Shown: positions 32,885-45,582 of the stretch, in pieces | Position numbering within the stretch: position 1 is the stretch's first letter | Layout: every line of letters starts with the position of its first letter | Assembly (NCBI GenBank): GCA_026027325.1 | Contig: JAMSLZ010000002.1 | Span: forward strand, 3,100,001 to 3,164,000 | Origin: Actinomucor elegans | Taxonomy: Eukaryota > Mucoromycota > Mucoromycetes > Mucorales > Mucoraceae | Reading direction: 5' to 3' | Length of the DNA stretch: 64,000 nucleotides | Program-made: the position numbers and the translations under genes | The notes under the pieces: generated by a model | Database searches by the model: none | Told to the model about the DNA's origin: nothing | Seen by the model: only the letters and a program-made list of their open reading frames with translations

Positions 32885-33630
32885 GATTTTACAACCATAT
32901 CATTCGCTCGATTGTGATTTAGGACATACTAATGTGTGTATATATATAAACCCCCCCCCCATCAGTCTGTAGTGTTCCCATTATTTGAAGTAAGAATGTT
33001 CTTTCATTTCTCATACGACTTGAAACATTGGAATATATGAAACTTTGATTTTTCGAAAATTTGATAAAAGAACACCGAAAAAGCAAAGGGGCTAACGTAA
33101 TGAAATCAATAATGTCTTAGCTTCAGAGAAAGGTATTTCAGAGTAGCATCAAACCGCTGTCCTAGTAACTGAATTCCAGTTCAATGTAAAACCCTATATG
33201 TCTCATAATAACCTAGCAATGAATTAGTGATTCAAATCATCATCTACTATTATCAAAGATGAGAGCGAAAATTCCGCTCGATTTTCAGCTCCACATCTCA
33301 ACTCAGCAGTAGCTATGCTTGAATTGGTTTGCGCGCTGTTCACGAAATACGTAGCCTATGCCAGAATGGTAGAAAGAAATGTCTTTTTCTTTTTGATACA
33401 TGAGAGACATCCAAACAACAAGAAACATGGGACTAAAGATTTCATTGGTCTAGATGCATTCATTGATCATAGCGTTCAATTGTATAAGCCACTATTAAAA
33501 AAAAAATCTGATTACTCAAGGAAACAGAGCCAATCATTGGTCGATGCAGTACATTTGGAAATGCTGTTTGTAGCGTACAGTACCCTTTTTTTTTATATTT
33601 CGTTTTTCTCTACTGTTTAATAACACAAAC

Positions 33631-34701
33631 ATGCCGATTCTTTCTGTTACCTCAAATTCAGCTTCTGTTTCGTCCAACAATACGGACACTATGCCTATGG
33701 TTATTGATAAACTTCAACATAACTGCTGTACAAACGCGGTATCTTGTGCCAAGCACAATTTATTGACAAAAGCCGATGCAGAAAATGAAGAAGAATTAGA
33801 GGCTTTACAGAATGCCATTAATGCGCCCCGTAAATTAGCAAAACCTAAAAAACGAAACACATCTCTGGTTTCTCGTGCCGAAGATGATCACTGGGTCGAT
33901 ATATCTGATAAACGATTGAAAAACTCTCGACTGGGAGCACTCTATGACGGTTCCCAGTTCAGAGGTGTACAGAAATGTAATATGAATCAATACAATGTCA
34001 TGGTTGATATTCAGGTAATAAACAAATTTGGATGATGTATACTATTTGAGAAAATATCTCTAATTCTTGTCTATAGCACGTTGATTTGAAAGAGAGTAAA
34101 ATCAGAGGATATCTTAATATCGAAGGACTTACCAATGAATGCCCAGAATTAACAGTACTGTATAAAAGTAGTGTGAAACAGATCAATCCAGCTAATCTAT
34201 AAAATAGACGTTTTTTGAAGGTGAAATCATTGGTCCTCGATACTCTTTTTTGACTAGAAAATGGCAAGCGCAACAATACATTGATGCCTTGCACTGGGTA
34301 AGCTTGAATAGGAAATCAAAAAGCTTGTTACTCATGCTATTGTATAGGGAAAGTTTCCTTCTTTTGAACCCTTCATTTCCAAATTTAACGATGATGATTT
34401 CACATATGATCCATTTGAAAGTGATTTTATTTATATGAGATGGAAAGAACATTTTTTGGTACCCGATCACTGTGTTAGCAACATTGAAGGTGCCAGTTTT
34501 GCTGGATTTTATTATATTTGTTACCAACGATCTGTTAACAAGATCAAGGGCTTTTATTTTTACCATAACAACCCTGAATGGTAAGTCCAATGCTGTTGCT
34601 TTCACGGGAATCAGACGGTTGACAATTTTTTTGTTAGGTTTCAAGAGTTAGTGCTTGAACACGTTGAAGAACGATCCTTTGGTAGTTTTGAATTCCGTTA
34701 G
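33631..34701 (+). CDS. GID4: GID4/VID24 substrate receptor of the GID/CTLH E3 ligase
   Basis: Recognises Pro/N-degron substrates such as gluconeogenic enzymes for the GID (CTLH) ubiquitin ligase, so it controls glucose-induced catabolite degradation. Five exons (33631-34014, 34077-34154, 34208-34297, 34348-34580, 34638-34701) give 282 aa. A disordered ~100-residue N-terminus precedes the beta-barrel: [17 protein letters not shown], then [19 protein letters not shown], then [19 protein letters not shown], then FLTRKWQA, then [13 protein letters not shown], then [13 protein letters not shown], ending [10 protein letters not shown]. These match GID4 block by block, including the FFEGEII and MRWKExFLVPDH motifs that line the degron pocket. 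All introns are in phase. Confident. Confidence 0.96.
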
Positions 34702-37700
34702 ATTCTATCCATCAAACAAGAGATTTTCGATTTATACCTTCCTTACTATGTATATAATAATTCCCTTTTACCTCTTCAACTGGAAGCTACTTTTTATTTT
34801 TTTTTTGAATTAACTGAATCTATACTTCTTCTTTTTTTTCTTATCTTTTGAATACACATTTTATACCTCTCTTGTAAATAAGCAGCTTTTTTTATCATTA
34901 TCAATGATCAAAACAGTAACATATGCTCGGATTGTGTATCTAGCCATTGGCATTTAGATTAACCGATGATTATTGGAAACTAACACCATGTTCTCAGCCT
35001 TCTAACTAGCTATTATTCTGGTCATTGGCGTTAACAGCTGTCCAAAGGAATGTGATTTACCCTCCCCTGGCAGGGTCTAATTCCCACAGATCACTTTTGT
35101 TGCGAATTTTTCCTGACAAGTTTCCTTTGCCGAATTCAGCCGGGCATTTACTATTCTAAAGCGATAATTTGGAAAGAAATCATCTTTGAATTTATGTGGC
35201 CTACGATTGACATCTACAATATCAAGATAGCTTTATACGCACTGGGCTTTTACAATGTTTAGTAATGCCAGAAGCCTAGAATATCCACTGTTATGATTGT
35301 TATTATTGTGCTGACAAGTATCGGGAAAGCACATTTTCGTAGTGATATCAATGATATATCCTTTCTACGGCCCTCTTTTGTGGCTCTTATCCACAAGGAT
35401 ATCGAGCAACGTGTCCAGAAAGGCTAGCTCCATTTTCTACTACAGTATTCGCAGTTAGACTAGTTTAGTTTAAATGTTCTTACATGCTATTCATTTTCTC
35501 TGATTTTCTTATTATTTTTATTTGCATTTGCTTTTCGACCGAGTCTCTTTTCATTCTACACAGAACAATGAATAGATAAACAAACAAGTGTATATGTGTT
35601 CTATAAAGTGGTTTATATAGATATGTAATGATAATGCGTTAACGTGCATGAAGATACTTTGTACAGCTTCTTATTATAAATCTAATGACATGCAGGTCAT
35701 ACTTTTCTTTTTATTAATAGCTGCGAGTTTTTTTTTTTTTTTTTTCGATTTATATACTGATAAAAATGCTTGGTTTTAATTGGCATGAGATACTTGATAT
35801 TTCAAAAAGCACCGTGTTTAAATCTAAGTTTTTTTTCAGATGCAGCAACTCATTTTGAACATGCACTACTAATCTGAAGCAACATTTGACCGAGATCGAT
35901 GGAGAGATCTAGAAATCGATTTTATTCAGAGATTAGTATTTTTATGGTAGTTTTTTTTTATTAAGTGTCTCTCCATCCCATTTTCATGACAATAGTCTTG
36001 GAGAATTAAATGGCGCATCGAATGATATGAAACCCATTTGCTCATTTCGATAATTTATTGAAAAAAATTCTTTTTATAAAAAGCGGCCACAATGCAAGTA
36101 CTTTATATAAAGTAAACTCCGGTAAAAATGGTATTGCATACATTTAATACACCATATCTATAATATGAATAGATAATATCTTTAAAATGTATTTTACTGA
36201 TTTGAATCTAAAGATGATGGAATTCTTCCCGAATTGGAGCGATTCTTAACATCTTCACATTCGTTGAACGATTCCTATTTAAAGCGACATCTGATGATAA
36301 TTGCATATTTAAAATGAAACATTATGTCTATTAGAATAAATGCCTGACCTAAGTACTGTAAGTATATTATTATTTAATGTAAATATTCGAGCTTTTTAAG
36401 TAATTTATCATATCTCTAAACCAATCATAGTTTAATATTACATCTAACAAGTACTCATACCTAAAATTGGCCATTACATCTACAAAAACCTTTATTGTAG
36501 GCCAAATTTTAGCAACTGAACTTGCTTCGTTTTCATTATACAAAGTAGAGATCTGCGAGCCTGTTAATATACAGCGTTTTCTCGCAAACCTCATACCCTA
36601 TTGGAACATGGAGCTTATAAACTAAAACGGTTATGCTTATCGTGTATGTATTAAACCTGCTTACAATGGATTGGGTGTGCCAAGCTATTAAGTTCTGGGG
36701 TTAGGAAGACGCTCATCAAAAAATAACGTTGTAATCGTAGAACGTGTCATTAGCTAGTTTTCTTGCCGTCCAACTAAAAAATTATGGAAGTAAATTCTTT
36801 TTCCATTAACAGAAGGATTTTTTTAAAACAATGAATGAGAAACGATAGCTTCAGATACCATGAATTTCTATGCATTTAAAGTCCTCCAGCTTGTATAAAT
36901 GTTTATGCACAATTCGAGATGTTATTCTTTCCAACATAATACATTTTATGCATGTAGATCCCAGAATTCGAAGCTTTATTATGTTTCGTTGTTGTTAATG
37001 ATCGTATCTTTGTGAGATTTTAGATCTGGCTAGTGTCTGGACCTAGGATCAGTTTTTGCCGATCAATAACAGTGAATCTGTCTGTTAAAAATTTCGAAGC
37101 CCAGACGATTTATGCAATTGCTACAGCAGAGAGCGACATGCACACATTTACACATTGCAGATTTAATATAAGTAGTTTAAATAGGATGTTATTTAGAACG
37201 GCACAATTTTTACTTGAAGCTTAATAGAAACATTGATATACTATGGAAACATGATATTCGTTTATTTACTTACTACTATAAGCCTTTATAATTCAATATA
37301 TGGCTATAAAACCAATGATATTGCAAGGATGTATTTGGTTACATATATTCCTCAATAGTTATAATAGTATTTTGAGTCATCATTGATCTGGACGTAGTTG
37401 TATGATATAAAGGATTTTTGTCGAGAATTCTGTAGATAGGCTTTATTTTCAGTCGTAGTAATTCAATAATTTACGTCCTTGAAAATGAATACCAAGAAAG
37501 GATCTCTGGTTTTACAAGCGCAAATGCTTTGATTATGAACAGGCTACTCGAGTTGCACAACTGATCTGAACAAAGAAAAGATCAACTGGAACCAGTGTAC
37601 ACGAAACTAATATGTATACTTATTGAAAGTGCGTTAAGAAAGAAACGGAGAGATAGAAAGAGCTCCTTTTTTTACAGTAAATAATATCATCCAGCATATA

Positions 37701-37969
37701 TTGTATAGTTGACTTCATCTTAAGAATATAGTACTGTATAGATTTTGCTGCGGGTGCTGCTTCCCATGACCTTTCTGAATCTCAAAAGGAGCACACGCAC
37801 AGGTAATACACACAGACTGATCATTTTCATATGTTTCCGGGTGGCAGAGTTTCATCATATGGCTAAACCAGCTACTCGTGTGATAAAGGATTACTATGTG
37901 TTACAGCATATAAAAGCAGAGGTGCATCTGTTACTTCGTTCTTCTTTCTCATTTTACTTTACACATATA
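34702..37969. other. Intergenic 3.3-kb region
   Basis: No supported gene. A dispersed-element copy lies at 35838-35900 and a diverged one near 36267-36320 (minus). The minus frame 36370-36594 is moderately protein-like (RFARKRCILTGSQISTLYN) but isolated; the plus frame 37033-37224 has no support. Confidence 0.5.
35838..35900 (+). repeat. Dispersed ~60-bp element, copy 7
   Basis: AGATGCAGCAACTCATTTTG, then AACATGCACTACTAATCTGA, then AGCAACATTTGACCGAGATC. Its right flank (GATGGAGAGATCTAGAAATC) recurs at about 45705, so the full unit may be ~110 bp. Confidence 0.8.
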
Positions 37970-39338
37970 ATGGGCCAAGCAGCTTCAATCACTCTTAGTA
38001 ATAAATCTGATATTTTGTACGATATTGACGACTTTCAAGGTCGTTTTCATAAGGCTACCTTAACCACGATCTCTGTGCCTATGATCATTGTTGCTTTTCC
38101 CATTTTGAATGCCTATAAATTCAGCGCTACCGAATATACGGGTGTCAAAGTAGTGGATAGTACTATTGGGGGGTTGCTGGGTGTCGTAGGATGTAAGATA
38201 AAGTTAACAAATTGGCGATTGAAACTTACGCATATTAAATACAGGGCCAATATCTCCCTTTGTTGCTTTTTGGTCTGCTTATCAAGAGATATTTACAGAA
38301 AGTCCCAACAAATCCTTGCAAATATCTGAAGAAACAAAGATGATGGTTCGACGTGCGATGGGATTGGATTGCGACAATTTCTATAACGTTGCAGTCGTTG
38401 GTGCTGCTGGGACAGGAAAGGTAGGTTAGATAGTGGAAATAGCCATTGTTATTCAGATAATAAACAATTAGATATATTTATAGAGCTCGTTAGTCAATGG
38501 TATCCTTGGTTATCCAGATGGTGATCGATATTCAGCACCGATTAATGAAGCAGGCAAACAACTGGATGAACCTCGCGGCTATAGACATCCTGACCTTCGA
38601 ACGATGATATTATGGGATATGCCGGGCGCAGGTACTACTGAACATCCTGGATCAACTTATTTTGAAGACAAGTACCTTCAAGTATTTGATTCATTGATCA
38701 TTGTTACGGCAGAAAGGTAAACCTATTATAGTATACCCGGACTGGGTTAGTACTGATATAGTAAAGATTGTAGGTTACAAAAGATCGATTTAGATATTGC
38801 AGCAAAAGCACAGGAACATCACATTCCAGTACTGATTGTACGAAATCGATGCGACCAGGTATATTGAAAAGGCGCTTATTGGCACATGCAAAAAAAAAGA
38901 GGGGCTGACTAGTTAGACCTTTAGTCTCTTAATTCCAAGATAGTAAGGTATGCATCGCAGTCAAAAGACTTAGATGACAATACCATATGGGCAAAAGCAG
39001 TGGGAGAACTGGTAAAAGAAGTACGGAAAACGGTATTCAAACAGTTGAAAGAAAATAAGATTAGTGCCAGAAAATTATTTTTGTTATCCTCTTGGAGTTT
39101 GCGCGAATTAATGGCAACTGTCAATCAAGCCAAATACCTCAAAGAAAATGTTCGACTGATAGATGAACAGCGGTTTATTCAGGCTTTGATGGAAGCTGTT
39201 CTCAAGAAAAGAAAAGCCAGCAACAGTAACCCACAAAATTGCCGTAGACAGAATTCTGCAGACAGTGGCATCATGATGAATCAATCCAATACCCAGCCAT
39301 CACAACACCAGCAATCCAAAGTCATGGTACAACCTTAG
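37970..39338 (+). CDS. IRG-like (immunity-related GTPase type) protein
   Basis: Five exons (37970-38192, 38245-38420, 38484-38716, 38774-38858, 38925-39338) give 376 aa. The IRG-type G domain shows G1 GAAGTGKS (127-134), G3 DMPGAG (178-183) and a G4-like NRCD (235-238). DMPGAG is followed by a segment (TYFEDKYLQVFDSLIIVTAE, then RLQKIDLDIA) that parallels vertebrate IRGs. The N-terminus MGQAAS fits an N-myristoylation signal. Two hydrophobic stretches (ISVPMIIVAFPIL and IGGLLGVVGWPISPFVAF) precede the G domain. The last exon is helical with a Gln/Ser/Asn-rich tail. Likely membrane-associated GTPase. The frame is open 75 codons further upstream, but MGQAAS follows a promoter-like pyrimidine tract. 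Function in fungi is unknown to me. Confidence 0.82.
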
Positions 39339-39414
39339 AAGCACTTTCTGCAGTCCTTTATTTCCTTGTATATATAAACCTTCTTTTCTTCAAATCTCGT
39401 AAAATTTTCTTTTA

Positions 39415-40116
39415 TTATTGCTCATCAAGTGGTAACAAAGCTGCCGCAACTCTTCTTCCTTCTTCTGCCAATACATTATATGTAGCAGCTGCGTGTTTCT
39501 GTAAATGCAAAAATCATGTCAATAAATTCACAAACATCGAAAAAAAAAAAAGACTTACCGAGTTCATCTGATCCACTTGGATACCCAGGTTAAAGAAATA
39601 TTGACGTACATGTTCAGGAATAGGAGCAAACTCTCTTCCTGTACCAAACATAATCAACTCGGGTCGAGGAGATACGATTTCAAAGATCTTGAATGCATCC
39701 AAGTCCCAATCCTTCATGGGTATGAATCCAGGTGTACGCGCAGGCGCATTCCATAAAAATGGCGATCCATTAAGTAAGATGAGTGGTTGATCTACCTTGA
39801 TATGGTTGGACAGCACGAATCCACGTTTTGTGATCACTTCAATGCCGACATTAGGCCCTCTATCGAACATGTTATTGAAAGCGGCCAACATACTGTTAGG
39901 AATAGCGTTGGAGACAGGCTGAGGAATGGCATGGTTAGCGATGGTGGAAGGATCAATGTTGGCTTGTTCCCAAGCGTCCTCTTCATTAGCTTTGTCTTGC
40001 TTGTGCTTTTCATTATCGTTACTATTTTGTAAATAAGAGGTGCATCCAAAGCGTCTTGTTTGTACGCGACAGGTTGTTGTTAATGGAATAACATGTCGAG
40101 ATAATGAGCGAAGCAT
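39415..40116 (-). CDS. NDUFAF3: Complex I assembly factor NDUFAF3 homologue
   Basis: Two minus-strand exons (40116-39559, 39498-39415) give 213 aa. An Arg/Ser/Thr-rich presequence without acidic residues (MLRSLSRHVIPLTTTCRVQT) predicts mitochondrial import. The Mth938-like domain follows: VITKRGFVLSNHIKVDQPLI, then FLWNAPARTPGFIPMKDW, then FGTGREFAPIPEHVRQYFFN and LGIQVDQMNS, with the second exon giving AATYNVLAEEGRRVAAALLP. The GTG-R...P-R...G-V-MNT/S-A-TYN-L-EEGR-V-AAL-P pattern defines this family. The protein helps assemble the Q-module of respiratory complex I, so this fungus probably has a canonical complex I. Its 3' end converges on the IRG-like gene with 76 bp between stop codons. Confidence 0.93.
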
Positions 40117-40979
40117 ATTTGCGGGTGTAATGCAAGGGATTTAAAGGTAGGCCATATTTTGGCACTGAAGCCATAATTATACAGTTATTCCTTTGTACTT
40201 TAAGCTGAGTAGTTATTAGAGTTGATGGGATTGGTTGGAGGTGAAATACAGCTGCGAAATTTGCTGAGGCCCCAAATTCATTTATTTTAGGATGAACTTT
40301 ACTTAATGGACATGTTCGAGTAGACGCAAGGCTCTTAATAGTATTTATAGATAATTTGAATATGCATTGAAAAATATGAAAATAAATACAATTTGTATTA
40401 TCAAAATGTGAGAATATACTTGATTTATAGCTTAGTCAGTTCTTTATAGTCTTGCGACTCTAAATTTGCTTTTTATACCCAGAAAATTATAAAAAAATGC
40501 AAGTATACACGCTAATGAACAAAAACAAAAAAGATTGTTACCCTAAAATGAATTTCGTGTTAATAAAAAAAAATAGCTAAAGTAGCATTTTGCTCGAACC
40601 ATTGGTGTTTTATAGGCAGTAGAGATATTATTAAAGAGAGTGGGTCTAGTACATGTACTTTACATGGCTTTCACATAGTGAAAAAGCATTACCAATAATA
40701 AGTGCTTAAGAAATGCTTATACAGAATTAAGATACATACATATAATGATACATAAATAATGAATCATCACTTTCTGAAGTTTTAAATTTGATGCATCTGC
40801 TTGAAATCAAGGTATGTGATTTAGCCAACAATACATTCGTAGGTGTTTTTTTAGAAGAAAAAAAAAAGGCAAATCAGTATAGTTAACTTGTGTGTAAGTA
40901 ACAATTAAAAAGCAACAGGTGCTTTAATAGCTGGTAATTTTATTGTGAATATGAAGATAGATGGGTGATTGTATTACTG
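40117..40979. other. Intergenic region
   Basis: Upstream of NDUFAF3 (-) and downstream of the GPAT gene (-). AT-rich, no gene or named repeat seen. Confidence 0.5.
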
Positions 40980-43643
40980 CTACACGTCCTTCTTTGCTTC
41001 TTCTTGTTTCTCTGCTACAACCAATTTACTTACAGTGCGTTCTTCCTCCGCATCCTCTTCTTCATCCTCTTCTACATCATCAATACGAAACATACGCCTT
41101 GAAGTGGCTTTTGTTTCATTCTTTTGTACTAATTGCTGTTGAGAATAATCTTCAATATGAAGATCAGGTATATTATGTTGAGGAGGCAAACTCGTCATGC
41201 TTTCTACTTTGAACCCTTCGCTACTGATACTGTTGGTTCTACTACGAACACGACTGACAGTTCTTGAGTCGGATTCACTGACGGATCCGCTACGGCTACG
41301 ACCGCTGATATTGCCATAGAACTTGTCCAAAAAGAAGAACACATCATCAGCCATATCCGATTCATCCGTACGACCCCAATTAAAGATGTTCTTATCATCC
41401 AACCAATCCATACGCGTTGCTTGTTGAAAGAAACCACTGGCAATTTTGGGCAATTTGCTGGGTGCTGAGGTCCAAGACAAACTGCCTGTGCTGGTGGTGC
41501 GACTGGGAATAGGGCTGTACGCCGTTGTTCTAGAAATATAGTTGGCTACACAAAGAGTATAAGCTTACTTTATGTTACAACTGTTACCTTAACTTACCAT
41601 CAAAATCTGGGAATACTTTGGGCCCATATTCATTGATCAGTTCAGTAATGTTACTCGATAGTTTCTCGCGATTTTGACGAAGTGTTTCGGCACCTTGAGG
41701 ATCTAATAATGCCATTACAGTTGGTTGGATCGATCTATTATTAAGGGTTAGTTTCGTTAAGAATATGTCTTTAGCGGCTTACTTGAAGATATCGTGTCCA
41801 ATCTCTCCAAATCTCAGACTAGCATAAGAAACAAAAGGCAATAAGCTCCAAGTCGCTAAAGGCAGGATAAGCTTCCATTTGAACTCAAGATCTGTTTGTA
41901 ACACGATAACAAACATGATCAAACTGTAAAATGCATAGAGTGTAGGTAACAGGACTAATCCAACCAATAGTTTCCAAGTAGCTAATACATCACGGCCCGC
42001 GATTTTAACTGTAGAACTTTTAAGAGCGGCTATAGATACATTAGTTGACTGTCTTGTAGTCATTTCTCTGCGTATATTTTACCTTGTGCTTTCTTTTGAC
42101 TGATAACTTTGGCCACAATTACAACAGGAAGATTTAAAATAGCGCCCGGAAATGCCCATAAAGCCAGAATGGTCAAGACAAAGATACGCTTTATCAGTAA
42201 AAAGAACAGCCTTCCATTGTTTTCATTGTTGGTCTTTGAGACCTGATGATCTTTGATACCGTGATATTTGAGTAACTGGTTGTAAGCCATGACGCGTTGT
42301 TGCAGCTCTATGACTTTGGGATCTTCTTTGAATAGATTGTATCCAATCAAGAACCGACGATTTAAATCGACTACTTGAGAAAGATGTAACTTCTTGTGTG
42401 CAGGTTTATAGAGCCGTCTAGCAGCTTGGATGAGCTATAGACATACATTAGATGATGCACGGTAATTGTTTGTTATTATGGTTACCATCAGTGTTTCATA
42501 GCTTCCAGCATTGATTGTAACAGTCTTGAGTGCATTATAGATGCTGTCCAATAAAGTAGAACAGGCTTCTCGCTTAGAAGCACCACCTTCTTTGAACTTT
42601 TGAACCAGTTCAGATGATACAGTGATTGGGTTACCAAATTCAATGACTGCACGAGATCTGAAACGATGAGCATGAAAATAGTTTAAACCTGCAAGAGAAG
42701 AGGGTCACTAATGTGTATGGGTGTGCGAATATCTATCTTACCACAAGGTACAATCTTGACGTCCAGCCCTTCATATTTAGCCATAGCGCCCAAAGCCATC
42801 AAAGTAACACCGGCTATTTAATTATAAGTATCTCAACTTTAACCCTTTCTATATTTCTTACCCTTCAATGGTAACATTTCAGCTCTGTCGTGACTTCCAC
42901 CTTCGGGAAAGATCGTGATACACCTTCCATTATTCAATTCATCATGAACGCACTTGTAAACAGCATCTTGTTCTACATGAGGCATACACTTGTAAGCCGT
43001 ACCTTCGCTCCGAGTCAACAGCTCCAACGCTTTCAGTTCTTTAAATTCTTTTTGATCAAAATCTCTGTATCTGATATCACTTCTACAACTTCCGAGATGC
43101 CACAGCCTTTGGGCAACACAATCGAATCGCGTGGTTTTAACTGTTTGGTGAACTGTGTATCTATACCTATAATACGTAAAGGATCTGTCTTGCGATTGAG
43201 GAGTTGAATACGTCCTTGGCCTGGCTTTGCTAGGTCCTGAGGGCGAATCACAGGGACTTCCTTGAGAGTTTAGTAACAACATAACTTGTGTTTTTTTTTA
43301 ATTAAAAAAATAAAAGTACTTACTTGCGCTTATCATTCTTGCAAAGAATCCAATCCCTTTTTGATGCATCGACTTTTCAGCAATAAGAAAAGAAACACGT
43401 CTTCCACACTCTCTCATAAGCACTATAGGATCGACAAACTTGGGAGAGTTAATTTATTGTCTCAGAAAAAAAAAAAATCCTTATTACCTGATTTGCGTGA
43501 GGAGCAACTACAAATATGACTGGGCCATCTTTTGGTATTCTATGTGAACCTCTTGGTCTTACTTCTCGAAAGAAGATATCCAGCATCAAATTAAATAGCC
43601 ATAACGCAAGGTCGTATGCAAGCTTTTGAGCTATTGTCTGCAT
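40980..43643 (-). CDS. SCT1: Glycerol-3-phosphate/DHAP acyltransferase (SCT1/GPT2 type), apparent -1 frameshift
   Basis: First acylation of glycerolipid synthesis, ER membrane. Nine minus-strand exons: 43643-43488, 43438-43328, 43260-42862, 42813-42742, 42688-42486, 42434-42083, 42029-41783, 41734-41598, 41545-40980; about 747 aa, as in yeast Sct1/Gpt2. Motif I APHANQFVDP (H-x4-D analogue), motif III FPEGGSHDR and the fungal insert with IGIDTQFTKQLKPRDSIVLP are clear. Two C-terminal hydrophobic pairs (ILALWAFPGAILNLPVVIVA; LLVGLVLLPTLYAFYSLIMF) anchor it. A Ser/Arg-rich and acidic tail suggests regulation by phosphorylation. Exon 2 to 3 keeps the conserved frame only with a GC donor (GCAAGT at 43327-43322). 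Near 43052 the conserved frame breaks: a run of five A where six are needed. This is either sequencing error or a damaged allele. Confidence 0.88.
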
Positions 43644-44402
43644 ATTATATATATATGTGTGTGGGGTAAAAGAAAAAAAGGGAATACCAATAGGAAGAAC
43701 AATAGTATTTTTTATAAAACGAGATTTTTTACAGTTTTGCTCAGTTTGAACCTTATATAGGTTACCTTTTTAAATCACAAGAGGAGTAAAAGTAGCTTTT
43801 TTTTTTCTGTTACGTATAGAACACGTGTGTATAGGCTCTTATATCAATGTATATGTCTAATATATCTTGTAGATAACTTAGGGTTACTTACCCCAAGGTA
43901 AAAAATCTTTTTTTGTGTGTTTATGACCAGATCTTTAGGTAACAATACTCTAGACACCCATCTTGCAAAAACTCTTAGTGATTTCTAATGGCATACACTT
44001 AAACATCAGACGATATTATCTTTTATGTTAAAGATAACATTTGATAATCATTGTCTTTTCTCTCATTTATCATCATCAAAAGATATCCATTGTAGTACAA
44101 TAGAAGAAAGGATTTTCAAGGTTACATCGCTTTACACTGTATAGTCTGTATGACAGAATGAGCTACACTGGCTGAACATTTTTGCATACATATTGATGAG
44201 ATGATATCTTTAGAAAATCAATTGCAGTTACAACCACTTTTGTTCAGAATATCGTTTATTTGATTGTATTTACCACTCACTTTAGAGATCTTTTACTTTG
44301 CTCAAAATAGTGATTACCATCCTTTGTAGCAATCTGGTGGTTTTGATAATGTAGAAAAAAAATATAAAGCCTAATGTGACCGAGTATAGCCGATGCTTTG
44401 CT

Positions 44403-44465
44403 AGATGCAGCAACTCATTTTGAGCATGGATCGCCAACCAGATGCGACATTTAACCGAGATCGGC
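44403..44465 (+). repeat. Dispersed ~60-bp element, copy 8
   Basis: AGATGCAGCAACTCATTTTG, then AGCATGGATCGCCAACCAGA, then TGCGACATTTAACCGAGATC, followed by an extra GGCCGAGATCC echo. Confidence 0.8.
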
Positions 44466-45520
44466 CGAGATCCTCGCTCGCTCGCCATACCGATTTTCCA
44501 GACCACGAATATCTAATATACTTTTGGGGCTCAGAGGATTAGAATTTTATACTTGAAAATAGAATGATAAGAACAAAAGATAACACACATGTCCTAAAGG
44601 CTTATCTACTTGCTAATCGAAATTACACATAATTGCATTTGTGTTTGAATAGTATTGCTTTTGTCAAAACTCAAATGGAAAATTCGTGTTCTAGAGAAGA
44701 AAAGATACCATTATATCGGAGCTTAGTAGCACATAATTATAACAATAAAAATCAATAAACAATCATATTAAAAAAAACGATACATATTTTAAATGCCAAA
44801 CGTATACATTGGCTCATTATTGATCCGGATACCATTTTATGATTTGAAAGATTTTGCCGAGACCATTTTGTGGAGGAGGAGGATGAGGAGCTGCATTTAC
44901 TCTCCGACATGTAATGGAGGTGATACATAAAGGTTTCGTTGATGATGAGCTTATCGATCAAAACTTCACAAACAATATCCATACACAATAGAGTGATTGT
45001 TTACAAAAAGCTATTTACTGTTGTGCCAATATATACTATCTAATTTACTATAAACTCAATACCAGCATAAGCAGTAACAAAGCGATCCGAGGCATATTCA
45101 GCAAGTTATAACATCAATAGATTTCCAGTGGTCCAAGCAAATGCTGAATAAAATGACATCAAGAAGAAACAATTAGCTGATAGGAAGCGTCAGAGTAATG
45201 AGCGTGTTGGTTTTCTGGCTTGACACTCTGAATTTTTTGAAATTATTTTCATAAAAAGACATGGTATGATAAAGTAGGAATGATATATATATATATATAA
45301 CGACAAGAATTAATAACTCTATAAGTTTGTATTAAAAAGTAAAAAAAATATTTATCTGCTTAGAACCGGCCATTAGGGAGTTCAGTAAGAAAGATTCAAT
45401 ATTTGATTGAGCCGATATCTATTTAAATATGTTTTTATATTAAAGCTACTTCTTGGATCATGTTATCACTCGTCACTATTAACATGCACTTACTTAACTT
45501 TAATCAAATAACTACTTCTG

Positions 45521-45582
45521 TTAATGCAACAGTTCATTTTAAACATACTTGAATAGACAAACACTAAATTTAATCAAGATCA
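45521..45582 (+). repeat. Dispersed ~60-bp element, diverged copy 9
   Basis: TTAATGCAACAGTTCATTTT, AAACATACTTGAATAGACAA and AATTTAATCAAGATC follow the consensus order with many substitutions. Confidence 0.45.

Larger units (their letters stand above)
32077..33630. other. Intergenic region with a possible relic
   Basis: Contains protein-like fragments (32244-32704), a C10 run near 32951-32960, and a diverged dispersed element (32824-32884). The 101-codon frame at 33315-33620, just before GID4, lacks any recognisable motif and is not called. Confidence 0.5.

Noticed and set aside
33315..33620. 101-codon ORF ending just before GID4
   Set aside because: No motif, hydrophobic end created by T-rich DNA; GID4 has its own complete N-terminus starting at 33631.
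36370..36594. 74-codon minus ORF with moderate protein-like composition
   Set aside because: Isolated, no neighbouring exons or family match found; kept only as a remark in the intergenic entry.
42839..43282. 147-codon minus ORF inside the GPAT gene
   Set aside because: Its first ~70 codons are the wrong frame of conserved GPAT sequence; only the last part (ALELLTRSEG onward) is real. Treated under the frameshift finding.
44752..44988. 78-codon minus ORF with Ser run
   Set aside because: The Ser run comes from a simple GGA-type repeat on the plus strand; no other support.
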